From Xylaria sp. FL1777 (lineage: Eukaryota; Ascomycota; Sordariomycetes; Xylariales; Xylariaceae): DNA of 56,766 nucleotides. A program made the position numbers and the translations under genes. Location: NCBI GenBank assembly GCA_022578965.1, contig MU400752.1:1-56766 (forward strand), read 5' to 3'. How positions within the stretch are numbered: position 1 is the stretch's first letter; each line of letters begins with the position of its first letter. This document shows, one piece after another, positions 45,316 through 56,766 of the stretch. The notes under the pieces are model-generated. The model did not search any database and had not been told where the DNA came from. It saw only the letters and a program-made list of their open reading frames with translations.

Positions 45316-46436
45316 AGTGATCTTATGGCGTTTCACTCTGGGCCTCTGGGCCGGTGGTCGGCGATGCTTATTGTGAGAACAGCAATAGTCCGAAGGATGA
45401 GAAACTGTGCCGAGTTAGGTATTAATGAGCATACCTAGTAGTCTATTATCTGCATTGTTTCGGCACCGTGAAGGAAGAAGACAATTCGTACTCATAGAAG
45501 GTACCTAAACGGCCGGTCATGACGACATGCAAGTAGGTACCTAGGTACTGGTGGCTGTGTGTTTATCCCGGTGTGTTTAGACAGCTACATGTAGGTGCTA
45601 TCTCCTATCTGGACTGGTCTGCCTCTTATACATACCTACTGCGTATGCAGTCTAGCGTCTACAGTGCGTACAATGCATGCAATGCGTACAGTACCGGTAC
45701 TGCGTACAGCTTACGCATAAGTACTTAGCTATACTGATGTACTGACCGCACGCGTCTAATCAAATTAGCCCTATAACCGAGCCAGCCAATCCACGCCCAG
45801 GACGCGCTCGATGGGACCACCATATTTTGAGCCAATCCGATTAGGTGGGCCGGGGGGGTTGGTGGGGGCCCTCTCTCTATCTCGGTACTCTGAAAGTTGG
45901 AGTTATCCGCCCTGCATCTACACCGAAACATTCAATTTATCGTCTCAAGTCCGAGGGCTTCCCCTAGACAACAAGTTAATAATAATTATATCGCTACCAT
46001 CGCTGACCGCTGACCGCTGACCACTGACCGCTGGCCTTTTATCGTTGACAATTTCCGTCAGATAATATGGTCATAGGCGACTGACCCAGCGCGCGCATTT
46101 GCTCCCGAGTCCGACCTACGGCGCTTGCTCGCACTCGTCCCGCACGATCCATCCCGTATGATCCATCCCGCATCTGCCTGCCTCAAGCAAGGCTTCGCCC
46201 GGCCAATTTGGACGATATAGCAGCGGCGACGACATTCAGCTGAAGCGCTGTATTCGAACAGCTGTTGACTCGCCCCCTGTTCCCGGGTCCCGGTCCTGGC
46301 CCTTCGTCCGTCATGGTATCCAGACGCCCCTAGATCGCGCGTGCCATCTTCTTGTCTGCGACACTCACTCTTGCCCGCGCTTCTTACCTGCGCTTCTTCC
46401 CTGCTATCTACCTCCTGACGGCCCCGGCCCTCTAGC
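45316..46436. promoter_or_regulatory. Divergent promoter of the usgS-like gene and INP1
   Basis: 1.1 kb between divergent starts. It contains a 12-bp perfect palindrome agtaccggtact at 45,690-45,701 inside a cluster of gcgtac words, and a 7-bp tandem repeat (cgctgac) at 46,001-46,034. No gene is seen. Confidence 0.45.
46001..46034. repeat. 7-bp tandem repeat (cgctgac)n
   Basis: Four to five units, one with an A for G (cactgac). Confidence 0.85.
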
Positions 46437-48655
46437 ATGGATTCGTCTAGCTCTGTTTCGGATAGACCTGAGGCTCAACGGCGCATGACTGCTCCTGCGC
46501 TCCCCTCGGCTCCCCTGCGGCGGTCCACCACGTCCTCTACGACCTCCACCTCGCAAGGAGCCGCCGCCACCGCTGCCGCCGACGACGACGACCTTGTCGA
46601 GACCCTGTACGACCATCCTTCCGTCAGGATCATATCCTTCACTTCGAGTCGCCATGACTTCACCACATCTTTCGCCAAGCGCTCGGACAATGACGCCCCG
46701 CCCGGCTCTCTGCCGCCCTCGTCACGGTTGGAGCGGACCATTGCTGCTGGTAGGTGTCACCTGTCGGCCGTCGATTATCACTTTCCCTGTCACATCCCTT
46801 ATAAGGCAACAGACCAAAAGTCCATCTCCAGTGCTAATAATCCCCTCAAGGTGCCTTTCGAATCTACCGTGCGCCGGGTTCTGTCGCCTTCCTCAGCTGT
46901 GGCTCTGCTCTGCAACCCATCCTTCCCAAAAGTCAATGCTGGTGTATCGACGAGGACAATGGCCGTTTCGTGCTGCAGATACGCCGACCCCAATACTGGA
47001 GAATCGAGCTTCCTGTTGACCATCCTGATGACGCCCTCCGTGCCTTGCTGCTAAGAGATGTCTTTGACAAGATTCTCCTCTTTGAAAAGACCGAGTGTCC
47101 CTTCGAAAGAAGCTTTACAGTCGAACTTCCCGACCCCCCTGAGACACCCATCAAAAAGAAGGCGTGGACGGCTGAGGGGAAGAACCTGATATCCTCTCCT
47201 TTTCAATTTGATTTGTCCCCTCCTGCGCATGCGCCGAAGGCAATTAGTAGGGGCGACCGGGCAGCCAGCATCTCCTATGAATTCTCACCCACAGATGACG
47301 GAGTACTGGATGGACGTCATTTCGTGGGAGGTGACCAACCGTTCGGATCAGGCATATCGGATATTGAAGTACAGTGGGGTGCCGATGGTCGCGTGAATGT
47401 CGGCCCGCTGCGCCATCATATGCTCTCCAGAGAAGACAACAACCATCCCCTGGGGGTATTGCGACATATAGTAACAAGACCCTCGACTTGGTCGGCAGAC
47501 ATTGCACAAGATCCGACGGCTACCCTAGTGCCTAGTTCTCTAGCCACCAATGCTGGGGTTTCACGGCGCTTAGCGGCTCAGACCTCAGACTCCAGCTCGG
47601 AAGCAATGGATGTATTGCATGAGGAAACTCATCCTCGTCTAGCAGAAACCTCCTATTCTGGCGAGGACGATAACTGGGCGTCATTCGAAGGATCTGGGCA
47701 CGTTGCACCAGTTAACCTCGCACGGAAACGAATGACTCGTATGCTTGCTGGGCGATCCTATGCCGCCTCTCCGTCTCTCACAACGATGGCGTCTACCCCC
47801 TCGGAATCAAACGAGCAAGCTGCGGCGAAGAAAGTATCGCCATCTCAACCGCCATCTCTAGCTAGAGGTCGTTCTACTAGTGCATGCACCGAATCTTTCC
47901 GTGGCGTGCAGTCATGGCATTCGCCCGTCACATCATCCCCAGCATTGCCACGCGCTGGAGGCGTCTCTTCCGAACCCGAAGGCACCGAGTTGCCAGCGCT
48001 AATGTCACAGCAAGCCTACTCCTCGGGGCATACTTCCGCGCCAAAGAACGCTATAAACTTTGTTCCGAGCTCGTCCGATAGGTGTAATAGCGCGGAATCT
48101 GCCCCGCAACCTATCATGGATAAAGAGTTCGAAGAAACCGTCGACAGTGAGAGCGAGTCAAGGGTGTCTCGATTATCTACGTTCGATGGTAGGGTACGGG
48201 CCCATCGACGATCACACGCCAGTAGTCTCTCTATCAGTCGACAGGCTCTGTCACCGTTACCGCCAGCGGCCAACCTCTTTGCTTCTGCTCCAAGGCAGAC
48301 GCCGCAGAGCCGCCTCGCAGCCAGTCGTTGGCTCCCAGCGGCTATTGTGCGTAAGACTGTAGAGATACTACTAAGCCCGCCTAATTACCTCATAAAACTC
48401 ATGCTTCACGTAGCTGCCAAGATTGCTGCGGGCGAATGGCGGGGTCTGGTACTCGGCTTTAGTGAAGCGGGTGAAGAAATCCCGGTACAATGGGACTACT
48501 ACTCGGATGGAGAATTCAGCGACTTGAGTGATAGTGACGATTATACTCTCACAAACCACAATTCGAATTACAACGGAAATATACCCCACACGAACGTGCG
48601 TCGTAGAAGTAGATGGGGACATAATCAGAATGATGATAGTTGTGAGGTCGACTAG
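46437..48655 (+). CDS. INP1: Inheritance of peroxisomes protein 1 (Inp1)
   Basis: Exons 46437-46749 and 46851-48655 with a 101-nt intron (gtaggt, branch gctaat, aag); 705 residues. A short Ser/Thr/Ala-rich start is followed by VETLYDHPSVRIISF (about 52-66). After the intron comes the conserved Inp1 segment AFRIYRAPGSVAFLSCGSAL, ILPKSQCWCIDE, FVLQIRRPQYWRIELP and LRDVFDKILLFEKTECPFER, forming the PH-like region at about 104-200. The rest is disordered and Ser-rich, ending in an acidic patch and an Asn-rich tail. Inp1 anchors peroxisomes to the cortex through Pex3 so the mother compartment keeps them. The gene is divergent from the usgS-like gene. Identification rests on the segment after the intron. 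Confidence 0.9.
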
Positions 48656-49649
48656 GAATAGAAACTCAACCGTCCCTCCCCCCTCCCCCACTCCCCAACA
48701 ATAACAAAATAACAACCCGTGAGTTTCTTTTTTTGGTGCAATTTCATGTAAACGGAACATAGCGGGCAAACATCGTGGTTGCATGGTTTGGAGTTGGGCC
48801 GACGGACAAGGACCGTTGCCACATATTTGGTCGTATCTGGATGTCAGGATCGTGAATGTATATACCCTTCTCCTAGTTGGCGTTCATGTTACAGTTGCCC
48901 CAGCTGCACGCTTTTGTTGATGACTGCCCGGTTGCAGGTATGTACAAAATCTAAGTCGTATGCTGTGCGATGTCACGTTTGAGTCACGTATTGCTTCGAG
49001 ACTTCGAGACCAACCTGTTTGACTGTCCAATTCAGCTGTTCAACTTTTTAGAATTAGCATAACTAGCGAGGTGTCGTTGTAAGCTTACACTGAGGCTTCA
49101 TCCAGTTAAAATGCAAAGCGAGATACGATGAGCCACGCACGGCCATAGCCACACGCCAGTGTCTGCCGATCTCGCCCAAGAAGGGAAATCGAATGGCCAA
49201 GAGTGAATGAATAATCCGTAACCCTGCACGTGGGAAATGCCCGGGCTACGTAGGTGGAAACGCCGTATTCACACGAATTATACGATTGGTAGGTCTTTGA
49301 CGTACCTACATCAACGTTTTCAAGAACGCCTGTCGCTAGTATACACCAAGGCAGGATACAGGTATTATATCTGGGTTTGTTTGTAGACGGCATAGAAGCA
49401 TGATTTAGCCACATTCATGGGAATGGAAAATTATAAACAGTGCCCCCAGGGCTTTCATAAGTTCTTCGTTCCCTTCAATTTTCCATATCACATCGTGATA
49501 CTCCCACATCATACTCCCATCGATACACTAAGGAGGCCTCAAGACCCTATTCAGTGGGAACGGAATGTCTTTCTATTAAGCACAGCCTAAATAAAATCAT
49601 CAACTTTCGGAAGCAAGGTATACTTAAACCATCGACCCAAGTAAATACT
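48656..49649. other. Intergenic, nothing definite
   Basis: 1 kb between INP1 and the RTA1-family gene. Just after the INP1 stop is a C-rich run (48,671-48,693), then an A-rich segment. No gene or repeat is recognised; the part next to 49,649 presumably holds the RTA1-family promoter. Confidence 0.4.
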
Positions 49650-51167
49650 ATGGCGGGCGGGCAATACGTCGATATTAACATATGGATTTACGAGCCTAAC
49701 AAGGGGGCTGCCATATTCTTTGCCATAGCATTCTCTGCTACCGGAGCAGTTCATTTCTGGCAAGCAGTGTACGCGATTCTTGACCAGGCTTGACGACCTC
49801 TTCGGACATCCAACTAACGGTCACCTACAGACACTATCACAGCTGGCGGTTGACAGGATTATACGTCTTCTGCTCGCTCCTCTTCGTTGGAGGATTTATC
49901 GCAAGGATTCTTGGGGCCTTCGATAATAAAAACATTATCAAATACATTGTTAGCATTGTTCTAACCTACGCCGCTCCGTATGTTCTTTACCTTCCTGGCC
50001 TGCCGTGTTTGCCGTCAAATCAATGACAATGAAGACTAACACTTATTATACATAGCCCGTTGTACGAGCTGGGCAACTATTATATCCTCGGCCGTATACT
50101 CTACTTCGTCCCTCACTGCTCGCCTATTCATCCCGGCCGCGTCTTGACTACCTTCGCTGCTGTTTCCAGCGTCATCGAGGTATGACCAACGCTCCCCGAA
50201 TTTTCTACTCTACCTATCAACATTTCCTGAAAAATACTTTCTATTCCCCAACATTAGACTTCTAATCAAAACTATTTCCTGCAAACTCTCCAAATCCGAC
50301 GAAATCTCTCCAGTATTGACAACTCCTTCATTACAATAGGCATTGAACGGCGTTGCTGCCTCCTACGTGGCCAACATAACACTTCCCCAGCACCTCCAGG
50401 ACACGGGACACACGCTCTTCAAAGCAGCTCTAATCCTACAGCTGGTCGTCATTGTCCTGTTCGTGTCGCTTGCAACGACATTCTACTGGCGCTGTCGCAA
50501 GAATGGCATCAATCACGTCAAGGTGAACCAGCCGCTGCTCACGCTCTATATCAGTAGCGCCATCATCTTTGCGCGGACCGTCTACCGGACAGTCGAGTAT
50601 TTCGAAGTCGAGACCGCCATCTCCTATGTTCCGGGCTCCGACCGCCGCCCACAGAGCCCCATTATCCGCTACGAGTGGTTCTTCTACGTCTTCGAGGCTA
50701 CGCTTATGTTGATCAACAGTGTGCTGCTCAACGTCCGCCATCCTCGCCGCTGGTTGCCGCAGAGTACTAAAATGTACCTGGCCAAGGGTACGTATTTAGA
50801 GTATCCTAGAATATCCACTTCCTTCTAGCAAAGAATACTTGGGGGTGGTTGTCAGTCACTGCAGAGCGCGATCAATTTCCTCTCCTTACTCTGTTACATC
50901 TTACCTCCATGACTACGAAGCTCTTAAACCGGTCAGCAATCGGCTAACTCGTGTATTCACACAGATGGAGTCACGGAGATCATGGGTCCTGGTTACAAGG
51001 ATGACCGCGGCTTCATTGTAACACTCCTCGATCCCTTCGATGTCTATGGAATGATCAAGGGCAGGGACAACGCCACTCGCTTCTGGGATGGACAGCCCGA
51101 GCCGACCTCCGGTCACAAGCTACCGCCGGTTTCCAGACCCGAGGGAGAAGAGATGCTACGTGTATGA
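49650..51167 (+). CDS. RTA1-family membrane protein (lipid-translocating exporter-like)
   Basis: Exons 49650-49768, 49831-49977, 50056-50179, 50340-50787, 50965-51167; introns 62, 78, 160 and 177 nt; 346 residues. Seven hydrophobic segments can be traced, starting with AAIFFAIAFSATGAVHFWQ and VFCSLLFVGGFIARILGA. Family hallmarks are YAAPPLYELGNYYILGR, the VIEALNG turn, FARTVYRTVEYFE before the sixth segment, and YEWFFYVFEATLMLINSVLL followed by NVRHPRRWLP. The tail is soluble. RTA1/RSB1-type proteins sit in the plasma membrane and are linked to resistance to aminocholesterol-type compounds and sphingoid-base export; the substrate here cannot be read from sequence. The ATG gives a normal family start (IYEPNKGAA). 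Confidence 0.93.
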
Positions 51168-52560
51168 GTAGAGCAGAGAGCTGCCGGCTCAAGCTTTATG
51201 TGTAGGTATAGGAAGATAAAGGAGTAACTGGTTGAAATTAGATATTCATCCCTTGAAAGGGAGTTGGGGACTTGGTTAGAGGCATCTCGAGTAGTATGGT
51301 AAATGGTTGATTTTGAACTTGCCTTGACGTTTTCATATACCTATATCCAAAGTTTCTTTTTCTTTTCTTCCTTTTTTTTACTAGACTTGTATAAGTGTAT
51401 ACATCACAGGCACAATAGAATGCTACTATTATTTGTGTTATGAGGCAGATTACTTTACAATCGCGAGTCCACTTTCATATGCATTCATCTAGCTCAAATA
51501 GTATTCCATTGTCAGCTTCCAAGGGTTCGCGGTCGGCCGGAGAGCTCGGTACACTCTCCTGATTCCTATCTCACAAAGGAATTGGTCTCCTGATAGATCC
51601 AACCGGGCTGAGTATTTAGTTGTAAAGCTAGGTGCAGCATGATAAGTCCACCACTATTATCCGTCAAGACGGCCTCCAATGCGCTTCAGGGCTATCATAA
51701 AATAAGTCTAGGAATAGGATCTATTGCTCAGTAAGCGTCACGATGTTTTATCATGTAAATAATTCTCATCACAACTCTCTAGGCCATAGGATGCCCTTCG
51801 CCTTGCTCAAATTATAGCCGTTTTACTGCCATGCCAGCATATGGTTGAACAGAAGGACATCACCCAGGACTAAGCAATATTGGCATGTGTCATATTACCA
51901 ATTTAGTTAATCCAGCCAGAACCGAAGCTGATTACTCCTTCCTTTGGGTATGTTACACATAACTTATAACCAAATAGCCAAGTCAGAGACTTTGTGTATA
52001 TTAACCCTGTGACATTGGCTTAGGCCTTGGTGTAAAATAGCCTTGGGCATCCTCGGGCGCTGTATGTTCCATGTCACCTTTAATAACACACCGAATCTAC
52101 CTAATGGTCCCGTGTAAATATTCTTGTAAGCGTGGTGTAAGGTATCCTCCAAACGCCAAGTTTGCTTACACGGGGTAAGCACGTTTCATCAATAGTCTCT
52201 CAATACTTGCGCACGGTTGAGTACTCCGTATCTTGGTTATTTAGTAGACAATTCCACAAAGGTGCAAGGATTTATATGTCTGGTAGGCTACTTTGGATGA
52301 ACCGTTGGCATGATGACAATGCAAGCTTGCCACACACCTACTATTATCACCTGAGTATTTCCTGCCTTAGTATTCCCGGAGGTCTTAAAGAACAAAGAAC
52401 TTGGGTAATGTAGAAGAATCATAGCTAATGAATACAAGCAGCTAATAGCTCATAGTAATGCCCTTCGCGTGGTAGTGTATAAATGACTAACTAACCATTA
52501 TACAGGAGTTCATAGTACAACATTAAGCCATATATTACTTCATCTAAGACTATTTTTTTA
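51168..52560. other. Intergenic run up to the right AT block, no gene
   Basis: 1.4 kb with no open frame above about 80 codons and no domain. AT content rises gradually from about 52,400. Confidence 0.5.
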
Positions 52561-52829
52561 GGCAATTAATACACCGGCATGAAGAATTGCTACACCGGCA
52601 TGACCTTACATAGGCATGACTTTTTCTGGCGATTTTATTAGCTGAAATTAAGGCTTGCCAAGAGTAACTTCTAGCTTTATTTACTCTACTGTATTTACTC
52701 TTTTAGTTAATTAAGTTAATATATTTCTATTTTATGTAAAGATTACTTTTTTTTACTTTTTTAGTGCATTATATAACATTTAAAATAAAATACCATTAAA
52801 TAGTAAAACTTTTTAATAATATAATTAAT
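52561..52829. other. Edge of the right AT-rich block
   Basis: Contains acaccggcatga twice (52,571-52,582 and 52,592-52,603) and a third partial aggcatgact, then becomes AT-rich. No gene. Confidence 0.5.
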
Positions 52830-53239
52830 TTAAGCATATATTAAAAAATTAAATATAAAGCAAATATATTGCTATATTATTTATAGTTACTTTAATTTTT
52901 ATTGATTTTTTTGCTTTTAAATATTAAGTTATAATTGTTGTTTTTTAAACTTATTACTTGTTAACCTTTTAGCACTTAATGTAGTAGTTTAATTATATGT
53001 TTAGCATTAAAAAAACAAAGCGTTTTTACTTATTTTAGCACTATTATTTTACATAAAAGTTTGTTTTACTTTAGCTAAAAATAATTTATTTTGATTTTTT
53101 TATAGCTAACTTTACTTTTGCTTTATAGGTTAATTTGCTATAAGTGTGTTAGCTTTAATTATAAAATATAATAATATGTTTTATGCTATGTTTTTTAGTT
53201 AACTATAAAATAAATTAATAACTTTTAAGTTATAAATAT

Positions 53240-53676
53240 AAGAAATTAATATAAACATATGAAAAATTAATACAAATATATAATATTTATAAATATATAA
53301 TAAATAACTTTTTAATTACTAGTTATATTATAACTTAAAACATATTTTTTAAAAGCTAATTGTAAAAAGATTTTAGAAATATAAACGGTTTGTTTATATA
53401 ACTAACAGTTATAAAAATATTTACAGTTAAAGAAAATATGCTAATAAACCGAAAAATGACTTTTTATATAAACATAGAACATAAATATTTCTGTAACTAT
53501 AAGTTGTATAAACAAACCGTTTGCATTTTTAGATTCTTTTTACAATTAGCTTTTTAATAACTCTAGTTATATTGCAGTGCAATAAGTAATTACAAAGTTA
53601 TTTAAAAAACAAGCTTATTATATGTTTATAAAGCTATATATTTATATTAATTTTTTATATGTTTATATTAATTCTT
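53240..53676. mobile_element. 437-bp hairpin element (MITE-like) with 7-bp target duplication
   Basis: Ends aagaaattaatataaac (left) and the complement of aagaattaatataaac (right) are terminal inverted repeats. Pairing continues inward to aagctaattgtaaaaaga (53,352) against tctttttacaattagctt (53,534) and aaacggtttgtttat (53,382) against ataaacaaaccgttt (53,507), leaving a loop of only about 45 nt. Flanks are taaatat at 53,233-53,239 and 53,677-53,683. R1 copy 1 has a single taaatat at the matching place (complement near 4,647) and no insert. It has no coding capacity, so it is a non-autonomous DNA transposon or a foldback element. Confidence 0.7.
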
Positions 53677-55257
53677 TAAATATATTAGTATAGATTTTTA
53701 GCTAAAAATTTATATAATTGCTAACATAAATAAATATCTAGCTTAATAAACAAAATAAAAAAGCTTAGTTTTAAGTAAACCTTATAATAATAAAAAATTT
53801 TAAGCTTAATAAAAACTATATAGTTATTTATATAATATTTAATATTAATTAAAAATAGGTTTTGTTTGCTTAGTATAAATATTTAAGCAATATTATATTG
53901 CTTTTTAAATAATATTAAGCTGTTTAATAATATAATTATTTAAAGCTTACTTAAATAATCTTTTATAGCTAATAAATAAATATGCTATAATAAAACTTTA
54001 TTTTAAGCATAAGCTTAAATAAAGTTATACTTTTAGTTAGCTATTATTTTTTATATTACTTTTATAAAATAATATAGATTACTTATATTATTTAAAAAAT
54101 AACTTTTTATATTATTATTGTTTGCTTTTGTTTTAAAAATAACTTAAATATTAAAGTTATAATATTAGTACATATAGCAATATATTTATTAAAATTTTAA
54201 AAGCATTTATGTTTTATAGAAATATTGTAATATTAAGTGCTAGTTATTAAACTTTTAATAAAGCTTAACTTATGTTTATTTATATTTTGCTTTAGTTTTA
54301 GCAAATAGCACTTTTTTTTACATTAATAAAATATTTTAATAATTATAAAAAACCTTGTTATTATTAAAGCACTTAATATTAAGCAGCTATTTATTAATAA
54401 AAGTTAGCTTAATTTAGCTTTAAATAAAAAGATTTATATTTTTGCTATTATTTTTAAAAAAACTGCTGCTTTTATTATAGCTGCTTACTTATTTTTGCTT
54501 AGCTTTTAATAAAACATTTAAATTAATGTAATAAATATAAAATTATTACTATGTTAAAAAAAACTAGTTGTTTAATGCTACTTTTATTAATTTATTATAG
54601 TTAGTAATAATAACTTTAAGCTTTTATATAAATGTTTTAGTTAAAATTTAATGAATATTTTTAGCAAAAAACTAAAAACTTTTTTGCTTTTCATTATTAA
54701 TTAAGCTAAATACTGCATTAAAAACTATACTTAAGCATATTTAATTAATTACTTAAAATAAAAAAAGCTTAAAGCAGTTTATATTATATGTATTATTAAA
54801 ACTAATAACCTTAAAAAATTGCTTTTATATTTTTATACAATATAAAAATGTTTATATAAAGCTAATTAAGCAATTAAGTTCTTTATTATTTTATTTTATA
54901 ACATATAAGATTTTTTGCTTATTAAAAAGCTTAATAAAAGCTATAGTTAAATTATAGCTATTTAGCTTTATTTAGTTAATATAGCTTTAAGCATTATATA
55001 TGTTTTTTTAAGTAAAAATAAACTTATTATATTGTTTTTTAATTATATTTTAAACATTTTGCGCTTAGATTTTTATATAATAATTTGCTACTATAACTGT
55101 TTTTTTTATTAGCTTAATAAGCTTTTAATGCAAAAAATATACAAATAAATTAAAACTTAAGCTATAATTATATTTATAATGCTTTATATTACTAAAAAAA
55201 CATAATAACTATATGCTTTTTTTTTAAACTTTTATAATTATAAACTATTTAATAATT

Positions 55258-55543
55258 TGTATTATTTAAATAAATGGTTTATTAGTTATACTAATAGCTA
55301 TTTAGTAAAACTTATATAAATAAAAACTTTTTTTAGGGCAAAAACCACTTATATATACAAAGTATATAACGGTTTTACTATAGATTTTATTAATTTGCTG
55401 CTTTTTTTATATAATACTTTACTTTAAATTTTATATGCTAAGTTAGCAGCGCTTTTGCTTTATAATATAAAAGTAAAAAAATTAGCGCGCTAATAAAAAG
55501 GTTTTTTGTTAATTAATAGTAAAAGTGCTTTTTTGCTAGCTTT
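55258..55543 (-). mobile_element. Truncated copy of the SINE-like element
   Basis: Reverse complement matches 15,240-15,529, including the ttagcgcgctaa palindrome and the shared end ttaaataat. The tRNA-like head is missing, so it is either 5'-truncated or the shared part is a separate repeat that the 14,799 element acquired. Confidence 0.55.
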
Positions 55544-55554
55544 TGTTACGAAAT

Positions 55555-55584
55555 GGGCTAACTAGGCCGGTTAAAAGGCCAGGT
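55555..55584 (+). other. GC-rich core of R1, copy 3
   Basis: Pattern GGGCTAACTAGGCCGG, TTAAAA, GGCCAGGT, kept although the DNA on both sides has lost nearly all CC and GG. Confidence 0.7.
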
Positions 55585-56766
55585 ATAAAAAAAACATGCA
55601 TAAAAGAAGTTCTATTTGTTAAAAAGATATATATTTAAACTACTATAAGGGTTTAATGCATAAACTTAACAAACTTAAGCATTAAGTTTATTAAGCTTTA
55701 AACTTAATAAACTTAAGCGTTAAATTTATTAAGCTTTAAACTTAAAACAATATAGCGTTAAGTTAATTAAAAAAAGCAACATTTATAAATTACTATTACT
55801 ATTTTCTTTGTTTATATAATTATGCACTTTTTATATTTAGTTATTTATTTAATTTTTAGCTTTTTAGCTATTAATTTTTTTATAACTGCTAAGCATTAAT
55901 ATATTTATTACTTTTAATTTTTTAAAACTTCTATTAATATATAATAATAAAAGTACTTTAAAAACCTCTTTAATAAACTACTATTAAAAATTTTATTATT
56001 ACTTGCAAATTAAAACTTTAAAAGCAAACTTATTATATTAATATATAATAAGTTTGTTATATTTTAATAGCTTTTTAATTAATAAAACTTAATATATAAA
56101 AACAAATATTAGTATAAAAAGTTAAATAATAAACAATTTATAAAATAAACTTTTAAAAATATACTAAAGAAATATTTAAAAAACAAAAATGCTAAACAGT
56201 ATTATATAAGTAAACTTTATTTAATAACTAATAAACTAAATTTAAGTTATATTACTAAAAACAAAAAGTTAAAAATTAAGTTTAAAAATTTTAAAAACTT
56301 TTAAAACTAATAATATATTAAAATAATAAACTTTAGCATTTTTATTAGCTACTTTTATTAAAAAAAAAGCAGTAGTAAAAAAAAAAAAGTTAAGTAGCAA
56401 TAATAAAAAAAAACTAATGTTAATATTAGTGCTATAAAACAAACTAATTACTTTAACTTAAAAAATAGCTTAAATATTAAACATTATAACTTTTAAACTA
56501 GTATAAATATTAGCTATAATAATTAAAGCAGCAATAATAATAATTATTATAATAATAAATTAAAGCTTTAAATAAATAATTATATTATAACTAATATTAA
56601 TATTATTACTAGTAAACTTAATGCTTATTTTTATTATTGCTATACTTAAAATAATAACTTAAAATAAAAAGCTTAACTTTTTATTATTATTATTGCTTTT
56701 ATTATTAAAATTATTTATAATATTAAAAATACTAAACATTAAAAGTTTTAAACTTATTGCTTTAAA

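Larger units (their letters stand above)
52830..56766 (+). mobile_element. Repeat family R1, copy 3, with nested insertions
   Basis: Reverse complement of 2,882-5,012 and, for 55,548-56,060, a direct copy of 9,946-10,455. Relative to copy 1 it is interrupted by the hairpin element at 53,240-53,676 and by about 1.3 kb at 54,235-55,547, whose right part matches the SINE-like element. It runs off the window. All coding potential is destroyed by C-to-T and G-to-A change. Confidence 0.75.

Overview
The window looks like a nuclear scaffold segment of a filamentous ascomycete (Pezizomycotina, probably Sordariomycetes; the class is an inference). The evidence is short GT..AG introns of 50-308 nt, a full white-collar-1 photoreceptor, an Inp1 peroxisome-inheritance protein, an RTA1 membrane protein and a UsgS-like protein. 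A gene-bearing island of ordinary base composition (about 18,700-52,560) lies between two very AT-rich, gene-free blocks (1-18,700 and 52,560-56,766).

AT-rich blocks. They consist of nested, mutated repeats. One family (R1) has three copies: 2,882-5,012 inverted, 9,946-10,455, and about 52,830-56,766. Two other families form large inverted pairs: 5,013-7,192 with 10,690-12,862, and 7,195-9,945 with 13,096-16,590. One arm carries a tRNA-headed SINE-like insertion (14,799-15,529) with a 13-bp target duplication and an uninterrupted counterpart in the other arm. R1 copy 3 carries a 437-bp hairpin element (53,240-53,676) with a 7-bp target duplication and an uninterrupted counterpart in R1 copy 1. 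Surviving cytosines are almost all preceded by a purine. CpA, the classic RIP target, is still common. The decay therefore looks like C-to-T change in a YpC context.

Gene island, left to right: a small secreted ConA-like protein at the edge of the AT block (minus); a NYN-domain protein (minus); an Rsc1/Rsc2-type double-bromodomain/BAH chromatin-remodelling subunit (minus); the Otu1 deubiquitinase (plus, divergent from the Rsc gene); white collar-1 (minus) with nearly 4 kb of gene-free upstream DNA; a formamidase with nine exons (minus); a UsgS-like membrane protein (minus); Inp1 (plus, divergent from usgS); and an RTA1-family membrane protein (plus). I rebuilt exon structures by reading splice sites and checking that phase closes over the whole gene. 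No tRNA or rRNA gene, CRISPR array or operon was recognised. These are unrelated housekeeping, signalling and nutrient genes rather than a single pathway or an obvious biosynthetic cluster.

A 10-N gap at 33,090-33,099 sits between homopolymers and two similar flanks and is probably a misassembly. The most unusual material is in the AT blocks: the YpC signature, a GC-rich core that escapes it in all three R1 copies, and two insertions datable by empty-site comparison.
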